A stretch of 13,043 nt of DNA from Bacillota bacterium (GTDB lineage Bacteria; Bacillota; Clostridia; Acetivibrionales; DTU013): the NCBI GenBank assembly GCA_023409615.1, contig JAEYRF010000245.1:1-13043 (forward strand), written 5' to 3'. Below the pieces are notes generated by a model, which saw only the letters and a list, made by a program, of their open reading frames with translations, was not told where the DNA came from and made no database searches. The translations under genes and the position numbers were made by a program. Positions 1 through 6,364 of this stretch are shown piece after piece. Each line of letters begins with the position of its first letter. Position 1 is the first letter of the stretch.

Positions 1-687
1 TTCAGAGGTGGATGGAACGGGGTGAAGCTGTATTTTATGATTGGACTGCCATTTGAAACAATGGAGGACGTGGAAGGAATAGCAGGTCTTGGTTTGAAGG
101 TCTGTGATGAATATTTCAAGGTGCCGAAGGAGCAAAGGAACAGGGGGCTGGAGGTTACTATCAGCACTTCGTCATTTGTCCCAAAGCCCTTTACTCCTTT
201 TCAGTGGGAGCCGCAGGACAGTATGGACGAATTGCGGATAAAGCAGAGATTTTTAAAGGATCATATAAGGGACAGGCATTTGAAGTATAATTGGCATGAC
301 CCGGAGGTCAGCCTTTTGGAGGCAGTTTTTGCAAGAGGCGACAGAAGGACAGGAAAGGTACTCCTGCGGGCATGGGAGCTTGGCTGCAAATTTGATAGCT
401 GGGGAGAACATTTTAAATTTGACTTATGGATGAAGGCTTTTGAGGATTGCGGACTTGATCCGGCATTTTATGCAAACAGAAGAAGGGGGCAGGATGAGGT
501 GTTCCCTTGGGATCATATAGTTGTCGGTGTTTCTAAGAAGTATTTGCTTAGGGAGAACCAACGGGCTGAAAAAGGCGAGGTCACTCCTAATTGCATGGAC
601 GCCTGCTCCGGCTGTGGTGCAGCTTCCTTTGACAAGGGGATATGCATGGATTATACCGGTGGCAGCACGAATGGAGGCGGACAATGA
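1..687 (+). CDS. B12-binding-type radical SAM protein (TIGR03960-like), C-terminal part
   Basis: The reading frame is open from the first base, so the gene begins upstream and only about 228 C-terminal residues are present. The first residues run GWNGVKLYFMIGLPFET, a stretch typical of the late part of the radical SAM barrel in the TIGR03960 family (large radical SAM proteins of Firmicutes encoded next to a DUF2344 protein). The remaining part is the C-terminal extension with charged helices. It ends in a cysteine cluster (C-x3-C-x2-C, near CMDACSGCG) that looks like a metal or cofactor site. The catalytic CxxxCxxC motif would be upstream of the window. The stop codon overlaps the ATG of the next gene (ATGA), so the two are probably translationally coupled. 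The GTG at 22 lies within the conserved region and is not a start. Substrate is unknown; neighbouring RNase G and ribosomal genes suggest an RNA or ribosome role, which is inference. Confidence 0.85.
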   Translation, partial: FRGGWNGVKLYFMIGLPFETMEDVEGIAGLGLKVCDEYFKVPKEQRNRGLEVTISTSSFVPKPFTPFQWEPQDSMDELRIKQRFLKDHIRDRHLKYNWHDPEVSLLEAVFARGDRRTGKVLLRAWELGCKFDSWGEHFKFDLWMKAFEDCGLDPAFYANRRRGQDEVFPWDHIVVGVSKKYLLRENQRAEKGEVTPNCMDACSGCGAASFDKGICMDYTGGSTNGGGQ

Positions 688-1460
688 TGAACAGTGTGCG
701 TGTCAGATTTACGCGAGGCGAAGGGGTCAAATTTATTTCTCACCTTGATCTGATGAAGGTGTTTGAACGCGCGATCAGACGCTCCGGTCTGCCAATTGCC
801 TATTCCCAGGGATTCAATCCCCACCCGCAGATGGTTTTCGGACTGCCTCTGGCAGTTGGGATGACCAGCGAAGGTGAATATGCCGATTTTGATCTGGAGG
901 AGGAAACCGACTCACAGATATTCATGGATAGGCTGAACGCATCTTTGCCTGAAGCGATACGGGTAACGGCAGCCGCAGTAAAAAACACAAAGGAAAACAT
1001 AATGGCTTCCATTGGCGGTGCGGATTATAAACTGGAAATCTATTTTAATGAAGAGCTTTCTCTGATGGAGGTCAGGGAAAGGATCGATCGGTTATTGGAA
1101 CAAGAGAGCATTAAGGTCATGAAAGAAGGAAAGGCCAAGGGCAGCAAAGGCAGGAATGGAAAGGGCAAAGACGACAGGATTATACTGAAGGAGACAGAAA
1201 TAAGGCCTTTGATACTGGATGTGGAAGTAGGAACTGTACAAAACATGCCTGCAGGCTATGAGACATTTCAATCTGCATTTGTGATCAATGCGCGTTTTAG
1301 TGCGGGAAGTGCGGCAAACCTAAGGCCGGAGCTGTTTATAAGAGCGCTGACGGAACAAGCGCAAATCCCGGTTTCGACCGTAAGGATGCATCGCACGGAG
1401 CTTTATGTTGTAATGAATGGAAGGATGGTAAACCCATTAGATCAAGATGTCCTTTCGTAA
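684..1460 (+). CDS. DUF2344 / TIGR03936-type radical SAM-linked protein
   Basis: A 258-residue protein starting MMNSVRVRFTRGEGVKFISH. That N-terminus, together with HLDLMKVFERAIRR, the YSQGFNPHP motif and the following FGLPLAVG, identifies the DUF2344 (TIGR03936) family. The family is encoded next to, or fused to, the TIGR03960 radical SAM protein; its biochemical role is not established. The ATG at 684 is chosen because GGAGG at 673-677 lies six bases upstream and the ATG overlaps the stop of the upstream gene. A second ATG at 687 is equally reachable. An in-frame ATG at 642 lacks a suitable RBS and would add a non-family extension. A lysine/glycine-rich stretch near residues 148-165 (KAKGSKGRNGKGKD) is a low-complexity linker between the two halves and is probably a species-specific insertion. 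The gene lies 23 bp upstream of rng. Confidence 0.85.
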   Translation: MMNSVRVRFTRGEGVKFISHLDLMKVFERAIRRSGLPIAYSQGFNPHPQMVFGLPLAVGMTSEGEYADFDLEEETDSQIFMDRLNASLPEAIRVTAAAVKNTKENIMASIGGADYKLEIYFNEELSLMEVRERIDRLLEQESIKVMKEGKAKGSKGRNGKGKDDRIILKETEIRPLILDVEVGTVQNMPAGYETFQSAFVINARFSAGSAANLRPELFIRALTEQAQIPVSTVRMHRTELYVVMNGRMVNPLDQDVLS

Positions 1461-1483
1461 ATATAGATTTGAGGTGTTAGTTA

Positions 1484-2980
1484 TTGAGCAGTGAGTTAAT
1501 CGTTGATATTGGCATAGGAGAAAACAGGGTAGCCCTTCTGGAGGATAATGAACTGGCGGAAATTTACATCGAAAGACCAGGTTCGGAGAGAATGATCGGC
1601 AACATATACAGGGGGAAGGTCAGCAGTGTGTTGCCCGGTATGCAGGCTGCATTTGTTGACATCGGCTATGAAAAAAATGCTTTTCTCTATGCAGGTGATG
1701 TGATTGCAAAGAAGGAGTATTCCGAGGAGGACGAGGAGCCCGAGCAGGAATTGCGATGCTGTAATATCGGTCAATTGCTCAGCGAAGGCCAGGAACTGAC
1801 GGTCCAGGTAATCAAAGAGCCGATTGGTTCGAAGGGGCCCAGGGTGACGACAAATATCACTTTGCCCGGCAGGCATCTGGTACTTTTGCCTGATGCAGAT
1901 TATACCGGGGTTTCCAGACGTATTGAGAATGAAGTTGAGCGTACCAAGCTAAAGAAAATTGCTGAAAGCCTTAAACCCAAAGGGATCGGCCTTATCGTAA
2001 GGACTGCCTCTGAGGGAAAGGAAGAAGAGGATTTCATTGAGGATCTGAACTTTCTTCTCAAACTGTGGGAAAGTATTCGGCAAAAGGAGCAAAGCGGACC
2101 GGTGCCTCGTTGCATCCATAAGGACTTGAGCCTTGTTTACAGGGCAGTGAGGGACCTTTTTACAAAGCAGATCGATAAGTTTATTATAAATGACAGGCAT
2201 CAGTATGCCAAGGTTCTTGAAATTGTTGAGATGCTGTCACCATCCTTGAAATGCCGGGTGGAGTATTTCAGCAAAAGCTATGATATGTTTGAATATTACC
2301 AACTGGAGACAAAGATAGCCAAGGCACTTTCAAGAAAGGTATGGTTTAAGTGCGGCGGGTATCTGGTGATAGACAAGACCGAGGCATTGACAGTAATCGA
2401 CGTTAATACCGGGAAATTCGTCGGTGGAAACAATCTTGAGGATACTGTCCTAAAGGTCAATCTGGAGGCCACAGCGGAAATCGCAAAGCAGGTGCGGCTG
2501 CGTGATATTGGCGGGATTATCATCATTGATTTCATTGACATGCATGAGCAAGAGCACCAGCAGATGGTATTGGATGCGTTGAAGCTTGCACTGAAAAAGG
2601 ACAGGACCAAGACGACTGTAGTTGGAATGACCGGACTTGGTCTGATCGAGATGACGAGGAAAAAGGTGAAGAAGGAGCTTTCAACAGTATTGCATGTGGA
2701 CTGTCCTTGCTGCGAGGGGACCGGCAAGATGCTGTCTCCTGAATCCATTGCCCGGAAGGTTGAGAAGGAAGTAAGTAAATACTTTGCTCAGACAATAGCC
2801 GGAGCCATCCAGGTTGAGGTTCATCCCACGGTGGCGTATGCTCTGAAGGCCGACATTAATGGCAATTTTACACGGCTTCAGGAGACTTTTAATAAAAAAG
2901 TGGTCTTTAAGGCTTCAGATAAGGTAAAGTATGATGAAATAAAAATGATTGAAGTTGACATCAACACGCTCGTATGTTAG
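1484..2980 (+). CDS. rng: Ribonuclease G (Rng/CafA, RNase E/G family)
   Basis: A 498-residue cytoplasmic endoribonuclease of the RNase E/G family, acting in rRNA maturation and mRNA turnover. An S1 RNA-binding domain lies near residues 35-125 (IGNIYRGKVSSVLPGMQAAF, then VDIGYEKNAFLY). The catalytic region has the two Mg-binding acidic motifs, VIDVNTGKFVG near residue 305 and IIIIDFIDM near residue 350. A zinc-link motif CPCCEGTGK lies near residue 408. Length fits RNase G rather than RNase E, with no long C-terminal scaffold. The start is TTG at 1484, preceded by GAGGTG seven bases upstream; no ATG is better placed. It follows the DUF2344 gene by 23 bp and is probably in the same operon. The last codons contain the promoter of the following L21 operon, so the genes overlap functionally there. 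Confidence 0.95.
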   Translation: MSSELIVDIGIGENRVALLEDNELAEIYIERPGSERMIGNIYRGKVSSVLPGMQAAFVDIGYEKNAFLYAGDVIAKKEYSEEDEEPEQELRCCNIGQLLSEGQELTVQVIKEPIGSKGPRVTTNITLPGRHLVLLPDADYTGVSRRIENEVERTKLKKIAESLKPKGIGLIVRTASEGKEEEDFIEDLNFLLKLWESIRQKEQSGPVPRCIHKDLSLVYRAVRDLFTKQIDKFIINDRHQYAKVLEIVEMLSPSLKCRVEYFSKSYDMFEYYQLETKIAKALSRKVWFKCGGYLVIDKTEALTVIDVNTGKFVGGNNLEDTVLKVNLEATAEIAKQVRLRDIGGIIIIDFIDMHEQEHQQMVLDALKLALKKDRTKTTVVGMTGLGLIEMTRKKVKKELSTVLHVDCPCCEGTGKMLSPESIARKVEKEVSKYFAQTIAGAIQVEVHPTVAYALKADINGNFTRLQETFNKKVVFKASDKVKYDEIKMIEVDINTLVC

Positions 2981-2983
2981 AAT
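2955..2983 (+). promoter_or_regulatory. Sigma-A-type promoter for the rplU operon, inside the end of rng
   Basis: A perfect TTGACA -35 box lies at 2955-2960 and a TAGAAT -10 box at 2978-2983, separated by exactly 17 bases. A TG one base before the -10 box (2975-2976) makes it an extended -10 promoter. The predicted start is near 2990, just before the structured leader. The promoter overlaps the final codons and stop of rng, which gives the ribosomal genes their own transcription. This is read by eye and no start site was measured. Confidence 0.75.
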
Positions 2984-2989
2984 ATTTCG

Positions 2990-3096
2990 GTAACCGCTCG
3001 GCCAAGGCTTTTAAATGTTATGAGGCAAGCTGCTAAAGTTATTTGCAGCAATGCTGATAAACTGCCTCAGGGTCCGGCGAGTCTGTAAGCAGGAGG
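2990..3096 (+). ncRNA. Ribosomal protein L21 leader (cis-regulatory 5' UTR)
   Basis: The 120 bases between rng and rplU form a structured leader ending at the AGGAGG of rplU. GAGGCA at 3022-3027 pairs with TGCCTC at 3063-3068, and inside it GCTGC at 3029-3033 pairs with GCAGC at 3045-3049. The flanks, with CTCG near 2997 and CGAG near 3078, can pair to close an outer stem. Position, size and outer-stem sequence match the L21 leader known from Firmicutes, where L21 or a related product is thought to repress its own operon. Assignment rests on position and visible pairing; a covariance-model match was not run. Confidence 0.6.
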
Positions 3097-3104
3097 TATA
3101 AACT

Positions 3105-3416
3105 ATGTACGCTGTTATAGAAACAGGCGGAAAGCAGTATAAAGTGCAGGAAGGCGATGTTGTATTCGTTGAGAAGATAGAGGCTGAAGACGGAACATTA
3201 GTGACGTTTGACAAGGTTCTGGCAATATCCAACGAAGGAAATGTTACCTTTGGCAAACCGCTGGTAGAGAATGCAAGTGTATCCGCAAAGGTACTCGGAC
3301 AGGGTAAGGACAAGAAGATAATCGTCTTCAAGTACAAGCCCAAGAAGGGTTACAGAAATAAAAACGGTCACAGGCAGCCTTACACAAAGGTACAGATCGA
3401 TAAGATCAGTGTTTGA
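3105..3416 (+). CDS. rplU: 50S ribosomal protein L21
   Basis: A 103-residue protein starting MYAVIETGGKQYKVQEGDVV, the standard L21 N-terminus, and ending in the basic RNA-binding part with KYKPKKGYRNKNGHRQPYT. It binds 23S rRNA in the large subunit. Length is normal. AGGAGG at 3091-3096 lies eight bases before the ATG. It is the first gene of the rplU-prp-rpmA operon, behind the L21 leader and its promoter. The next gene begins within a few bases of the stop, so translation is probably coupled. Confidence 0.98.
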   Translation: MYAVIETGGKQYKVQEGDVVFVEKIEAEDGTLVTFDKVLAISNEGNVTFGKPLVENASVSAKVLGQGKDKKIIVFKYKPKKGYRNKNGHRQPYTKVQIDKISV

Positions 3417-3421
3417 TTGAA

Positions 3422-3766
3422 ATGATTAAGATCATAATATCGAGAGATTCGACGGGTTCTATCATCAGTTTTGACATTAGCGGGCATTCAGGCTATGCCC
3501 GGGAGGGATATGACATCATCTGCTCAGCTGTATCAGTTACGGCCTACACCGCAGCCGGTGCACTGGAAGATATTGCAGGACTAAAGAATTGCTACATCGA
3601 AAGCGATGGGCATATGACGATCCGATTGCCGGAGAGGATGACACAGCAGCAGGTATCGACAGCAAAGATTATTCTTGAGACAACGGCGATCGGCTTCAAG
3701 CAGATAGAACTCTCATACGGTAAATTTGTTTCAGTAGTAGAAGAGGAGGTGGTTTCCGATGATTAA
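3422..3766 (+). CDS. prp: Ribosomal-processing cysteine protease Prp (YsxB family)
   Basis: A 114-residue cysteine protease that removes the N-terminal extension of ribosomal protein L27 in Firmicutes. The family motif GHSGYA contains the catalytic His and DIICSAVS contains the catalytic Cys. When counted from the ATG at 3422 they fall at residues 22 and 34, the numbers used for S. aureus Prp, which supports this start. A TTG at 3413 overlapping the rplU stop would add only three residues. There is no strong RBS, so expression is probably coupled to rplU, whose stop lies six bases upstream. The 3' end overlaps the start of rpmA by eight bases, placing the protease directly between L21 and its substrate L27. 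Confidence 0.93.
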   Translation: MIKIIISRDSTGSIISFDISGHSGYAREGYDIICSAVSVTAYTAAGALEDIAGLKNCYIESDGHMTIRLPERMTQQQVSTAKIILETTAIGFKQIELSYGKFVSVVEEEVVSDD

Positions 3767-4037
3767 AATTAATCTTCAGTTGTTCGCTCACAAGAAGGGC
3801 GTCGGCAGTTCAAGAAACGGCCGTGACAGTACGGCACAAAGGCTCGGTGTCAAGAGGGGTGACGGACAGTTTGTACTGGCCGGTAACATCCTGGTAAGAC
3901 AGAGAGGTACAAAGATTCATCCTGGTGTAAATGTAGGGATTGGTAAGGATGACACACTTTTTGCTCTAGCCGAAGGCAAGGTAAAGTTTGGAAGACTGGG
4001 CAAGGACAAAAAACAAGTAAGTATAGTAACAATGTAA
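3759..4037 (+). CDS. rpmA: 50S ribosomal protein L27 with Prp-cleaved N-terminal extension
   Basis: A 92-residue L27 with the conserved AHKKGVGSSRNGRDS near the N-terminus. Before that sits MIKINLQLF, the nine-residue extension of Firmicutes L27 that Prp removes between F and A, so the mature N-terminus reaches the peptidyl transferase centre. The ATG at 3759 overlaps the end of prp and is preceded by AGGAGG at 3744-3749, nine bases upstream. The extension and the dedicated protease in the same operon form a consistent processing pair. The operon ends 14 bases later at a strong terminator. Confidence 0.98.
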   Translation: MIKINLQLFAHKKGVGSSRNGRDSTAQRLGVKRGDGQFVLAGNILVRQRGTKIHPGVNVGIGKDDTLFALAEGKVKFGRLGKDKKQVSIVTM

Positions 4038-4050
4038 TAAGCAAAAAATA

Positions 4051-4079
4051 AGTCCCGGCGTATATTGCCGGGACTTTTT
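4051..4079 (+). terminator. Rho-independent terminator of the rplU-prp-rpmA operon
   Basis: AGTCCCGGC at 4051-4059 pairs perfectly with GCCGGGACT at 4067-4075 around a seven-base loop, followed by a run of five T (4075-4079). It lies 14 bases after the rpmA stop. An A-rich run just before the stem may allow weak termination from the other strand too. Confidence 0.92.
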
Positions 4080-4089
4080 GTACTAATAG

Positions 4090-4137
4090 CCATTTGCGAA
4101 GCAAATCCGGCTCGAATCCATTTGCGAAGCAAATCCG
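4090..4137. repeat. Two direct copies of a 20-bp hairpin repeat
   Basis: CCATTTGCGAAGCAAATCCG occurs identically at 4090-4109 and 4118-4137, a 28-base period. Inside each copy ATTTGC and GCAAAT are inverted around GAA, so each unit is a small stem with a three-base loop. The pair lies in the spacer between the rpmA terminator and obgE. Such a compact palindromic unit in duplicate suggests a short interspersed repeat family or a protein or RNA recognition element; which one cannot be decided here. Confidence 0.85.
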
Positions 4138-4173
4138 ATCCCGGACAGGCTGTTGGATCGAAGGGAGAAAACT

Positions 4174-5448
4174 ATGTTAATTGATCGAGCAAAGATACAT
4201 ATTAAAGCTGGTGATGGTGGAAATGGCAAGGTTTCCTTCCACAGGGAGAAGTACGTTGCTGCAGGAGGCCCCGATGGCGGCGATGGCGGTAAAGGCGGAG
4301 ATGTGGTCTTTGTTGTTGATGATGGGCTCAGGACACTTATTGACTTTAAATATAAAAGGAAATATGCCGCGGAACAGGGCGAACACGGAGGTGCGAGCGG
4401 TTGTACCGGGAAGAGCGGTAAGGATCTTATTATCAAGGTTCCGCCGGGTACGATTGTCAAGGACCTGGATACGGGGCGCATTCTTGCCGATATGATTGAG
4501 CCCGGACAAGTGAACATTATTGCAAATGGCGGAAAGGGTGGCGCAGGCAACCAACACTTTGCTACCTCCACCAGGCAATTGCCCAGCTTTGCGAGGGCAG
4601 GCAATCCCGGGGACGAGTATCAGGTGGAGCTGGAACTGAAGCTTATTGCAGATGTAGGACTGATTGGATTCCCCAATGCCGGCAAATCCACAATTTTATC
4701 CATGACTTCCGCTGCTACCCCGAAAATCGCAGATTATCCTTTCACTACAATGGAGCCGAACCTTGGTGTGGTCAGCCTTGATGAAGGCGCCAGCTTTGTG
4801 CTCGCTGACATTCCTGGACTCATTGAAGGAGCGCATGAAGGCGTTGGCCTTGGGTTTGAATTCCTGCGGCATGTAGAGAGGACTAAGCTGCTGCTGCATG
4901 TGGTTGATGTGGCCGGCGTGGACGGCAGAGAGCCCCTGGACGATTTCAGGACGATTAATGAAGAGCTCAGAAAGTATAACCCCAAGCTTGCAGAAAGACC
5001 GCAGATTGTTGCTGCAAACAAGACGGATCTGACAGAAGGCAGGGAGAGGCTGGAGGGCTTTACTAAGGCAATCGAAGAGATGGGATACAAAGTGTTCCCC
5101 ATATCTGCAGCCACAAACAGCGGGATAAAGGAAATGATTCAGTATACTGCCACACAGCTTCGTGAGCTGCCTGATGCTATTCCGCTGACCGATGGAGAGG
5201 CAGAGGTAGTTTATACCGTTAAGGAAGAGGAACCGTTTACGATCAGAAGGGAAGGAAAAGCCTTTGTTGTAGAAGGTAACTGGGTCAAAAAGGTAGTAGG
5301 TTCAACAAACTTTAATGTTTATGAGTCGCTGCAGTATTTTCAGCGGGCTCTTAAAACGAAGGGCGTAATTGATGCTCTTGAGAAAATGGGTATCCAGGAA
5401 GGCGACACAGTTAAAATAGATGAGGCAGAGTTCGATTATGTGCGATAG
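4174..5448 (+). CDS. obgE: GTPase Obg (ObgE/CgtA), ribosome assembly
   Basis: A 424-residue GTPase that binds the large ribosomal subunit and links assembly to nucleotide levels. The N-terminal glycine-rich Obg domain (residues 1 to about 158) begins MLIDRAKIHIKAGDGGNG and contains GGPDGGDGGKGG. The G domain has GFPNAGKST (P-loop, residues 165-173), DIPGLIEGA (switch II), NKTD (base specificity) and SAAT. A C-terminal OCT domain follows to the end at DYVR. The start is the ATG at 4174, with AGGGAG at 4162-4167 upstream; an in-frame TTG at 4153 would add seven non-family residues. Obg commonly follows rpmA in Firmicutes, as here, but the terminator between them implies separate or read-through transcription. 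No convincing promoter was seen in the 94-base gap. Confidence 0.97.
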   Translation: MLIDRAKIHIKAGDGGNGKVSFHREKYVAAGGPDGGDGGKGGDVVFVVDDGLRTLIDFKYKRKYAAEQGEHGGASGCTGKSGKDLIIKVPPGTIVKDLDTGRILADMIEPGQVNIIANGGKGGAGNQHFATSTRQLPSFARAGNPGDEYQVELELKLIADVGLIGFPNAGKSTILSMTSAATPKIADYPFTTMEPNLGVVSLDEGASFVLADIPGLIEGAHEGVGLGFEFLRHVERTKLLLHVVDVAGVDGREPLDDFRTINEELRKYNPKLAERPQIVAANKTDLTEGRERLEGFTKAIEEMGYKVFPISAATNSGIKEMIQYTATQLRELPDAIPLTDGEAEVVYTVKEEEPFTIRREGKAFVVEGNWVKKVVGSTNFNVYESLQYFQRALKTKGVIDALEKMGIQEGDTVKIDEAEFDYVR

Positions 5449-5639
5449 GTAATAGGCGATAGGAAAGAAACGATAAGTAGTAAATTAAATGATACGGTAG
5501 ATGCGGCATGAATGAAGCGGCATGAAACAGACGATAGGCATAAGGCTATAGGTAAAATGTAGTAGGAAATAAGCGGCATGAAATATGTGTTGTGAGAATA
5601 AGTACCATGAAATATGTATGACAGGAAAGAGGAAACAGT
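5449..5639. repeat. Intergenic spacer of degenerate short repeats
   Basis: This 190-base gap between obgE and yhbY holds no gene. It is made of scattered short motifs: GCGGCATGAA at 5503-5512, 5517-5526 and 5573-5582, with a variant (ACCATGAAATATGT) near 5603 matching GGCATGAAATATGT near 5575. CGATAGG-type words occur near 5443-5462 and 5532-5552. The pattern looks like slippage or decay of tandem repeats. A weak TTGTGA and TATGTA pair with 17-base spacing (5590-5618) could be a promoter for yhbY but is not convincing. Confidence 0.6.
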
Positions 5640-5933
5640 ATGCTGACAAGTAAGCAGAGAAGTTATTTAAGAGGTCTGGCCAATACGATTGATCCGATCT
5701 TCCAGGTCGGCAAGGGAGGGATCGGAGACAATCTGATCAAGCAGTTCAATGATGCACTTGAGGCAAGAGAGCTGGTGAAGGCAACCGTGCTCAGAAATGC
5801 TGAGGAAGGTGTCCATGAGATTTGCGAAGAGATCGCACAGAAGACCGGTGCTGATGTGGTGCAGGTGATCGGCAGCAGGTTTGTACTTTATAAGGAATCT
5901 GAAAAGCACAAGGAAATAAGCCTTACGCTGTAA
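5640..5933 (+). CDS. yhbY: Ribosome assembly RNA-binding protein YhbY (CRM domain)
   Basis: A 97-residue single-domain protein of the CRS1/YhbY (CRM) family, which binds RNA and associates with pre-50S particles. It shows the family N-terminus LTSKQRSYLRGLANTIDPIF, the GxGG RNA-binding loop as QVGKGGIGDN near residues 22-31, and the closing VVQVIGSRFVLYKES. Length is typical. AGAGGAAA at 5628-5635 precedes the ATG. It continues the ribosome-biogenesis theme of the block and often lies downstream of obg in Firmicutes. It is the last recognisable housekeeping gene before the accessory region. Confidence 0.95.
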   Translation: MLTSKQRSYLRGLANTIDPIFQVGKGGIGDNLIKQFNDALEARELVKATVLRNAEEGVHEICEEIAQKTGADVVQVIGSRFVLYKESEKHKEISLTL

Positions 5934-5977
5934 GGCACGGGCAAAAAAGTAGATATTAGGATGCATTGAATATATTC

Positions 5978-6009
5978 AGGGCAGAAACCGTGGAAACCGG
6001 TTCTGCCCT
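5978..6009. terminator. Hairpin between yhbY and a convergent gene remnant, probable terminator
   Basis: AGGGCAGAAACCG at 5978-5990 pairs with CGGTTCTGCCCT at 5998-6009 with one bulged A and a seven-base loop. It lies 44 bases after yhbY and 17 bases past the stop of the minus-strand remnant, so it sits where a shared bidirectional terminator would be. The T-tract is weak on the plus strand (TTTT near 6020), which lowers confidence that it works without other factors. Confidence 0.6.
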
Positions 6010-6025
6010 GCTGTGTACGTTTTCT

Positions 6026-6330
6026 CTAGATTCCTATTTCCTTCAACCAATCCGAGGCTTGTTCAAAATTCTTAAAATGGAGGACTTGTAAATTGGCATT
6101 GGATGAGTCCTGATGCTTTTGTGACTGGAGCTTCATGCCAGCCGTGTTGCCGTCAAGGAAAGCGATTACCTTGCAGCCTGAGGCCTCCAAATCAACATGG
6201 AGCTTTGCAAAGGCGGCCGAGGTTTCCTTGGTAAAAATGGGATACAATTTTGTCGGATCACCAACATAGGCCCATTTCTTTCCGGCGAAGGGTTTTGCAA
6301 GCTCTAATAAATATACAATGCGGCGGGAGA
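6026..6330 (-). pseudogene. 5'-truncated remnant of a small single-domain gene (possibly STAS/SpoIIAA-like)
   Basis: On the minus strand a coherent protein frame runs to a TAG at 6026-6028. It can be read as LELAKPFAGKKWAYVGDP, then LYPIFTKETSAAFAKLH, VDLEASGCKVIAFLDGN and ending FEQASDWLKEIGI. Upstream the frame stays open to a stop at 6362-6364 but contains no ATG and no RBS. The only near start is a TTG at 6247, which would cut into the fold. The pattern (GKKWAYV strand, amphipathic helix, GC-VIAF strand, terminal helix with EQASDWL) resembles small STAS- or SpoIIAA-like single-domain proteins, but I cannot assign a family with confidence. The missing N-terminus sits exactly where the RHS gene begins on the other strand, so a rearrangement probably removed the front of both genes. 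The upper boundary is approximate. Confidence 0.55.
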
Positions 6331-6364
6331 GCTTACTGCAATAACGGAGGCCGGCGGGCGTTCA

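Noticed and set aside
642..683. Longer N-terminus for the DUF2344 protein from the ATG at 642
   Set aside because: The extra residues do not resemble the family, and GGAGG at 673-677 serves the ATG at 684.
2296..2748. Long antisense frame within rng (150 codons)
   Set aside because: It lies wholly inside a well-conserved gene, has Ser/Thr-rich low-complexity content and no RBS or family motif.
4090..4137. CRISPR array
   Set aside because: Only two units, an eight-base gap and no cas genes; this is a twin palindromic repeat.
4153..4173. TTG start for obgE
   Set aside because: It adds seven residues not found in Obg; the ATG at 4174 with AGGGAG upstream gives the canonical N-terminus.
4083..4604. 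Antisense frame over the obgE start (173 codons)
   Set aside because: It is a by-product of the glycine-rich codons of the Obg domain, with a Pro/Ser-rich translation and no support.
5667..5966. Antisense frame over yhbY
   Set aside because: It shadows a conserved gene and has no recognisable motif or initiation signal.
6026..6247. Complete 73-residue minus-strand gene starting at TTG 6247
   Set aside because: Coherent protein sequence continues upstream of the TTG without a start codon, so a truncated remnant explains it better.
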